Assembly (NCBI RefSeq): GCF_002846415.1
Contig: NZ_PJMX01000001.1
Span: forward strand, 4,278,001-4,342,000
Direction of reading: 5' to 3'
Source of the DNA: Streptomyces sp. TLI_146
Lineage (GTDB): Bacteria > Actinomycetota > Actinomycetes > Streptomycetales > Streptomycetaceae
DNA: 64,000 nucleotides
Each line of letters opens with the position of its first letter. The first letter of the stretch is position 1. This document shows positions 59,786 to 64,000 of this stretch, in pieces. The position numbers and the translations under genes were made by a program. The notes below the pieces were generated by a model. That model made no database searches, was not told the origin of the DNA, and saw only the letters and a program-made list of their open reading frames with translations.

Positions 59786-61011
59786 ACGGGCCCGCCGAGC
59801 AGGGTCCGGCGCTTCCCGACGACGAGAACGGCACGCCGCGCATACCGCCGCCGCGCCGGGCGGCGGACGACACCGAGCGGCTGCCGTCGCCCGAGCCCGT
59901 CCCGCAGCCGGTGGTCCGCTCGCACGCCGTACTGAAATCGCTGCTCGGGGCGTGGGCGCTGGCCGCGTGCTCGGCGGAGGAGACCGAGGCCGTGGAGGCA
60001 CACCTCACCGCGTGCGCTCCCTGCGCGGACGAGGCGCTGCGGCTGCGGGACGCGGTGGGGCTGCTGCACACCGACCGCAGCCTCGACCTGGACCCGCTGC
60101 TGCGGTCCCGGGTCCTGGAGAACTGCCTGGGCCGGCGCCCGGCGCGCATCCCGGTGCCGGACTGGGCGTCCGCGTACGACGCGGAGGCCGCCCGGCTCGA
60201 CGCGCTGCTCAACGACTTCGGCGACGCGGAGTGGCACGCGCCGGTGCGGCTGAAGTGGTTCGAGCGGGAGCGGCAGGTGAACCGCAAGACCACGGTGGCG
60301 GGCGTGATGGGCCATCTGATGGCGGTGGACGGGCTGGTGGCGGCGGCGCTGGGCCTGGACGACCCGGCGGGCTCCGGCCTGCCGTCCGGCCCCACGGCCC
60401 GTACCGAGGCCTTCTGGACCTCCACGCGGTTCCCGCTGACCCGGGCGGTACGGGAGCCGTGGCGCGAGCAGACGCACACGCTGATCCGCACGGTGTCGTT
60501 CGCGGGCCGGGGCGCGGCCGAACTCGCCGTGCCCTACGGCGACTTCGCACTGCCGCTCCAGGACGCGCTGCTCGACCGGGCCTTCGAGTGCTGGATCCAC
60601 GCGGGGGACATCGCGGAGGCGGTGGACTACCCGTACGACGCGCCGTCCGGGGCGCATCTGCACCAGATGATCGACCTGGCGGCGCGGATCCTGCCGGACG
60701 CGCTGGCGGCCCGGCGCCGGGCGGGTCTGGCACCGCCGCCGCGCCACCTGGTGGCGGCGGGCGCCCCCGGCCGCTCCCTGCGCCTGGAGATCGAGGGCGC
60801 GGGAGGCGGTGTCTGGCACATCGCGCTCGACTCGCCCGCGGCGGTCGGCTCGCCCGACCACGAGGTGGCCCACATCGCCCTGGACGGCGTCGAGTTCTGC
60901 CGCCTTGCGGCGGGCCACGTGCCGCCGGAGGACGCGGCGGCGGGCCGCCTCGGCGACCGCGAGGCGATCAGGGACGTGATGCTGGCAACGGCGTCGTTGA
61001 GCCGGTTGTAG
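59782..61011 (+). CDS. Zinc-finger anti-sigma domain fused to a mycothiol-type maleylpyruvate isomerase (DinB) domain
   Basis: A 409-residue protein. Residues about 48-95 (SHAVLKSLLGAWALAACSAEETEAVEAHLTACAPCADEALRLRDAV) form a zf-HC2 domain with H74-x3-C78-x2-C81, the canonical ZAS motif. Residues about 125-400 are a DinB/MDMPI-like helical domain: TTVAGVMGHLMAVDGLVAAALGLDD...AFECWIHAGDIAEAVDYPY, with the H-x-x-D-x-x and W-x-H metal ligand pattern. It most likely holds the sigma factor and releases it on a mycothiol or thiol signal. It has no membrane segment. Coupled to the sigma gene by GTGA. Confidence 0.88.
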   Translation: MNGPAEQGPALPDDENGTPRIPPPRRAADDTERLPSPEPVPQPVVRSHAVLKSLLGAWALAACSAEETEAVEAHLTACAPCADEALRLRDAVGLLHTDRSLDLDPLLRSRVLENCLGRRPARIPVPDWASAYDAEAARLDALLNDFGDAEWHAPVRLKWFERERQVNRKTTVAGVMGHLMAVDGLVAAALGLDDPAGSGLPSGPTARTEAFWTSTRFPLTRAVREPWREQTHTLIRTVSFAGRGAAELAVPYGDFALPLQDALLDRAFECWIHAGDIAEAVDYPYDAPSGAHLHQMIDLAARILPDALAARRRAGLAPPPRHLVAAGAPGRSLRLEIEGAGGGVWHIALDSPAAVGSPDHEVAHIALDGVEFCRLAAGHVPPEDAAAGRLGDREAIRDVMLATASLSRL

Positions 61012-61029
61012 CCCCACCCCGCCCCGGCC

Positions 61030-61175
61030 CCCGTTCGTCTGCGGACCGTGCTGGGTTGCTCGCGCAGTTCGCCGCGCCCCCTAGGGGGTACGGCCGACGG
61101 CGATGGCGAAGCCGAGCCCTTCAGGGGCGCGGGGAACTGCGCGACCAGCCCCCACCGGCCCGCAGCCGAACGCAC
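61030..61175. repeat. Dispersed repeat cluster R8
   Basis: A reversed copy (about 61059-61080, with one change, CAGTTCGCC) and a forward copy (about 61122-61142) of the GGGGCGCGGGGAACTGCGCG family. Between them lies a stretch shared with cluster R3 (TAGGGGGTACGGCCGACGGCGATGGCGAAGCC). Confidence 0.82.
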
Positions 61176-61341
61176 AACGGGGCCCGGGGGTGTAGCCCCC
61201 GGAAGACCGGCTTCACCCATCCCCACCCCGGAGGGTCAGGAAGAGGAGGTGCGGGGGCTGAAACCGGTGGGCGTGGCAACCCGCCCCGGGGACCCGGTAG
61301 CGTGGCTTGATGATTCCGTAGTCCCACGCGTAGGAGTCCCG

Positions 61342-62646
61342 GTGACGCAGAGCCGACAGGGTGACGAGCCGCAGCTGCCCGCTGTACGGCCCGCACACGA
61401 GGGCGTCGTGCTGCCCGCCGACGGATCCGCCCCCATACCCCCGGGCCCGCCCGGCGCCCAGCCCTGGGGGCAGCCCTGGGGCCCGCCCCAGCAGGACGCC
61501 TGGGCCCGGCCCCTGCCCCCGGAGAGCGGCGACGCCACCCAGTACATCGCCCCCGTCCCGGCGGGCGGCACCGGCGCCGAGCAGACGCAGTACCTGAACG
61601 CACCGGCACCGGGCGACTCGGACGCGACCCAGTACATCGCGCCCACCCCCGGCGCCTCCGACGCGACGCAGTACATCGCGCCCGTCCCCGGCGCATCCGA
61701 CGCCACCCAGTTCATCGCGCCCGTGCCCCCGGCACCCCCGGGCGCCCTCCCGCCGGAGACCGGCGGCGGCGCCGAGGCCACCCAGTACCTGCCCCCGGTC
61801 CCGAGCGCCCCCGAAGAGCGGCAGCCGCCCGCCGAGTTCGACAGCCTCTTCCGCACGGACGGGCCCCCGCAGGGCCAACGCCCCGGTGAGAACCAGCAGT
61901 TGCCCCGGTTCGCCCCGGCCCCGCCGGTCCAGGTCCAGGTGCAGCCCCAGCAGCCGCCCCAGCCCCAGCAGTACGCGCCCGCGCCGTACGACTCGTACGA
62001 CGACGAGCCCCCGCGCCGCTCCCGCCTCGGTCTGATCGCCGCCGTCGGCGTCGGTCTCGCCGTCGTCGGGCTCGGCGCCGGATATCTGATCAGCGGCACC
62101 GGCGGGGACGGCGGCGCGAAGAAGGACGACAACGCGCCCATCGCCGCGACCACCCCGACCACCGGCGGCGACGGCAAGGCCGAGGCCGACCCCGCCAAGG
62201 CGCAGGCCGTCGAGCTCGACAAGCTGCTCGCCGACAGCAACAACAGCCGGGACGCCGTGATCGGCGCGGTCGCCGACATCCGCGGCTGCGACAAGCTGGA
62301 CGCGGCCGCCACGACCCTGCGCGACGCGGCCCGCCAGCGCGGCGAGCTGGTCACCCGGCTCCAGAAGGTCGCCGTCGACAAGCTGCCGAACAACGCCAAG
62401 CTCACCGCCGAGCTCACCAAGGCGTGGCAGGCGTCCGCGTCCGCCGACAACCACTACGCGGCCTGGGCCGACCAGTCCGGCAAGGACAAGGGCTGCAAGC
62501 ACGGCCACGCCCGCCGTACGCCCGAGGCCGCCCAGGGCGACCGCTCCAGCGGCGAGGCGACCCTCGCCAAGAAGCAGGCGGCGGGGCTGTGGAACGCGAT
62601 CGCGGGCAAGTACGGGCTGACCAAGCGGTCCTCCGCCCAGCTGTGA
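61342..62646 (+). CDS. Proline-rich single-pass membrane protein with ATQYIAP repeats
   Basis: A 434-residue protein of unknown function. The first 225 residues are a disordered Pro/Gln-rich cytoplasmic part with six copies of (D/E)-A-T-Q-[YF]-[IL]-x-P-like units (DATQYIAPVP, DATQYIAPTP, EATQYLPPVP). One membrane segment follows near residues 229-251 (LGLIAAVGVGLAVVGLGAGYLI). The external C-terminal domain (about 270-434) is helical and has two cysteines (IRGCDKLDAAATTLRDAARQRGEL and GKDKGCKHGH). The GTG at 61342 follows AGGAG. Similar Streptomyces proteins have repeats that resemble FHA/kinase targets; here that is only a guess. Confidence 0.82.
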   Translation: MTQSRQGDEPQLPAVRPAHEGVVLPADGSAPIPPGPPGAQPWGQPWGPPQQDAWARPLPPESGDATQYIAPVPAGGTGAEQTQYLNAPAPGDSDATQYIAPTPGASDATQYIAPVPGASDATQFIAPVPPAPPGALPPETGGGAEATQYLPPVPSAPEERQPPAEFDSLFRTDGPPQGQRPGENQQLPRFAPAPPVQVQVQPQQPPQPQQYAPAPYDSYDDEPPRRSRLGLIAAVGVGLAVVGLGAGYLISGTGGDGGAKKDDNAPIAATTPTTGGDGKAEADPAKAQAVELDKLLADSNNSRDAVIGAVADIRGCDKLDAAATTLRDAARQRGELVTRLQKVAVDKLPNNAKLTAELTKAWQASASADNHYAAWADQSGKDKGCKHGHARRTPEAAQGDRSSGEATLAKKQAAGLWNAIAGKYGLTKRSSAQL

Positions 62647-62671
62647 CCCGTAAGCCAGCTCTGACCCGTAA

Positions 62672-62699
62672 GGGCTGACGCCGAACGGCGCGTCAGCCC
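62672..62699. terminator. Hairpin between convergent genes
   Basis: GGGCTGACGC (62672-62681) pairs with GCGTCAGCCC (62690-62699), a ten-base stem with an eight-base loop. It overlaps the stop codon of the substrate-binding lipoprotein and lies between two convergent genes. Confidence 0.75.
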
Positions 62700-64000
62700 A
62701 GGGCCGACGCGTCCTCCAGCGTGGCGCTCACGTCCGTGAAGCCGCGCTGCGCCGCCGTGAGCCGCCCCGCCTTCACCACCTGGAACGTCACCTCGCGGTT
62801 GACGATCCGGGGGAAGTCCGGCGCGGCCAGCATGTCCTCGAACTTCCATCGCAGCGTCGGCGTCAGCCCGCCCGTCTCCACGCTGACGCCCTTGTTGAGC
62901 GCGCGGACCAGGTCGTGCGCGGCCACGCCGTTCTTGTCCAGCGACTCGACGACCTTCTTCAGGACGGTGTACGCGATCCAGGTCGTCTGGACGCCCGCGT
63001 CCGCCGCGTCGATGTTCTCGTCCCGGAACGCCTGCTCCCGGATGACCTGCCGCATCGGCCCCCAGCGGGCGTCGCCCGCCTCCGGGTACCAGCCGGTGAT
63101 GTACGCGCCCTCGAACGGGCCGTCCGCGCCGCCCGTGCGGTCGATCAGCGGCTGCCCGACCGAGCCGAGCACCGAGGCGATCTGCACCTTCTGCCCCTCG
63201 TCCTCGACGCGCCGGAACGAGTCGAAGAACGTCTCCGTGCGGGCCCCGAGGACCGCGGTGACGCACCCCTTGCGGGCCCGTTCCGCCGCCGCCTTCTTGC
63301 CGATCCTCCCCGGCAGCTCCGGATCCGCCCCGGCCCGTACGAGCGCCTCCTGGGCCTGCGGGGTGTAGTCGCCCGCGTCCTCGGTCGTACGGATGTCGGC
63401 GGACGGCTTGCGGTGGCCGGTGGTCAGGCCGGAGTTGAGGAGTAACGGCATGATGTCGCCGGAGACGGTGTCCGGCCGCACCAGCGAGACCTTCTCGCAC
63501 CACACCGCGAGCTGTTTGCCGGTGCCGGCGAGCAGCGTGGCCTGGCCGCCGTTGACGGGGTAGGAGAGCGCGCTGGTGAACTCCTCGTCGGAGACGCCGT
63601 ACCCGCCTATGTACGGGATCCCGGCGGCCTCCAGGGGCGCCATGAAGGCGCGGCCGTGCTGGCTGTAGGAGCCGACGACGGCGACCGCGTTCTCCTTGAC
63701 CGCCCGGCGCGCGCACTCGGCGGCGCCGGTGGCGGTGTTGTGCTCGTTGCAGGTGAGGACCTGGAGCTTGTGCCCGTCGATGCCGCCGTGCGCGTTGACC
63801 CAGCGCGCGTACGCCTGCGCCATGGACGGCATTCCGGGCATATTGGTCGCGCGGGTGCTGTCGGGCGCCCAGGTCATCACGGTGACGGGCTCCCTGGAAC
63901 CCCCCGTGGTTCCAGGGATCACGCCGCAGCCGGTCACCAGCGAGGCTCCGACCGCCGTACACACGGCGACCAGCGCGGTCGCCACGGAGTGGAAGGGGCG
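62693..64000 (-). CDS. Periplasmic-binding-protein-like lipoprotein, ABC branched-chain amino acid type (5' end outside window)
   Basis: The open frame runs to the window edge. The visible N-terminal part reads RPFHSVATALVAVCTAVGASLVTGC, a lipoprotein signal ending in a TGC lipobox, so the true start lies upstream. The mature part has the two-domain type I binding fold: AQAYARWVNAHGGIDGHKLQVLTCNEHNTATGAAECARRAVKENAVAVVGSYSQHG...YIGGYGVSDEEFTSALSYPVNGG...AWIAYTVLKKVVESLDKNGV. It probably binds a small organic ligand for an ABC importer, or acts as a sensor. Partner genes are not visible. Confidence 0.87.
   Translation of the reverse strand, partial: RPFHSVATALVAVCTAVGASLVTGCGVIPGTTGGSREPVTVMTWAPDSTRATNMPGMPSMAQAYARWVNAHGGIDGHKLQVLTCNEHNTATGAAECARRAVKENAVAVVGSYSQHGRAFMAPLEAAGIPYIGGYGVSDEEFTSALSYPVNGGQATLLAGTGKQLAVWCEKVSLVRPDTVSGDIMPLLLNSGLTTGHRKPSADIRTTEDAGDYTPQAQEALVRAGADPELPGRIGKKAAAERARKGCVTAVLGARTETFFDSFRRVEDEGQKVQIASVLGSVGQPLIDRTGGADGPFEGAYITGWYPEAGDARWGPMRQVIREQAFRDENIDAADAGVQTTWIAYTVLKKVVESLDKNGVAAHDLVRALNKGVSVETGGLTPTLRWKFEDMLAAPDFPRIVNREVTFQVVKAGRLTAAQRGFTDVSATLEDASALG

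Noticed and set aside
1..64000. tRNA, rRNA or riboswitch genes
   Set aside because: No cloverleaf, rRNA-like segment or riboswitch core was recognised on either strand by eye; a covariance-model search would be decisive.

Overview
The window is chromosomal DNA of very high GC content, almost certainly Streptomyces or a close relative. The codon usage, an AfsR/SARP-type regulator, F420-type LLM oxidoreductases, a mycothiol-type isomerase domain, RsbW/STAS regulators and Streptomyces-type DnaA boxes (TTGTCCACA) all point there. No rRNA, tRNA, CRISPR array, transposase or phage gene was seen.

Layout. 1-942 holds the end of a PHP-domain metallohydrolase. 1.2-9.9 kb is a catabolic block on the minus strand: aldehyde dehydrogenase, D-aminoacylase-type amidohydrolase, two LLM oxidoreductases, SDR, hotdog thioesterase and a frameshifted amidohydrolase. 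10.3-14.2 kb has an AfsR-like regulator followed by a small protein made of six ENHAG repeats, a G-run repeat tract and a strong hairpin. 14.2-17.6 kb has a GbsR/MarR-type regulator divergent from a DUF4097 protein and a two-gene ABC exporter. 17.9-22 kb has an acyl-CoA ligase divergent from a thiolase / DUF35 / enoyl-CoA hydratase operon. 22.2-28 kb has a secreted protein, a kinase with a PQQ propeller, a VOC protein, a TetR regulator and a deazaflavin-type reductase. 28-31 kb has a twice-frameshifted acyl-CoA dehydrogenase, a Nudix hydrolase and a thiolase. 31.2-32.4 kb has an acetyltransferase and a PNPOx-type enzyme.

32.6-34.2 kb is a compact peptide-modification-like locus: a 70-aa protein, a possible 14-aa Cys-rich ORF, a 45-aa Asp/Gly-rich peptide and a PIMT-like methyltransferase. 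It resembles an aspartimide-forming (imiditide-type) RiPP cluster. 34.2-40.1 kb returns to catabolism: DUF35 protein, flavoprotein, NDP-forming acyl-CoA synthetase, enoyl-CoA hydratase, flavin reductase. 40.1-49 kb has a lipoprotein, an MFS transporter, a 1308-aa CHAT protease / NTPase / TPR protein with a small partner (an NLR-like module), a GlxA-type regulator and a second MFS transporter. 49-58.3 kb has alcohol dehydrogenase, acyl-CoA dehydrogenases (one pair probably heteromeric), SDR, cyclase-family hydrolase and an AMP ligase, interrupted by an RsbW-like ATPase. 58.6-64 kb has a STAS protein, an ECF-like sigma factor with a fused zinc-finger/DinB anti-sigma candidate, a proline-rich membrane protein and a partial substrate-binding lipoprotein.

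The unifying signal is a palindrome, CTGAC-N5-GTCAG. There are 15 good matches (nine perfect), and every one lies just upstream of a catabolic gene. The scattered acyl-CoA ligase, dehydrogenase, hydratase, thiolase/DUF35, SDR, cyclase, LLM and flavin reductase genes therefore look like one TetR-type regulon for breakdown of an unidentified, probably cyclic or branched, carboxylic acid. Separately, gaps between operons are packed with two dispersed repeat families, one of which supplies the last codons of two genes.
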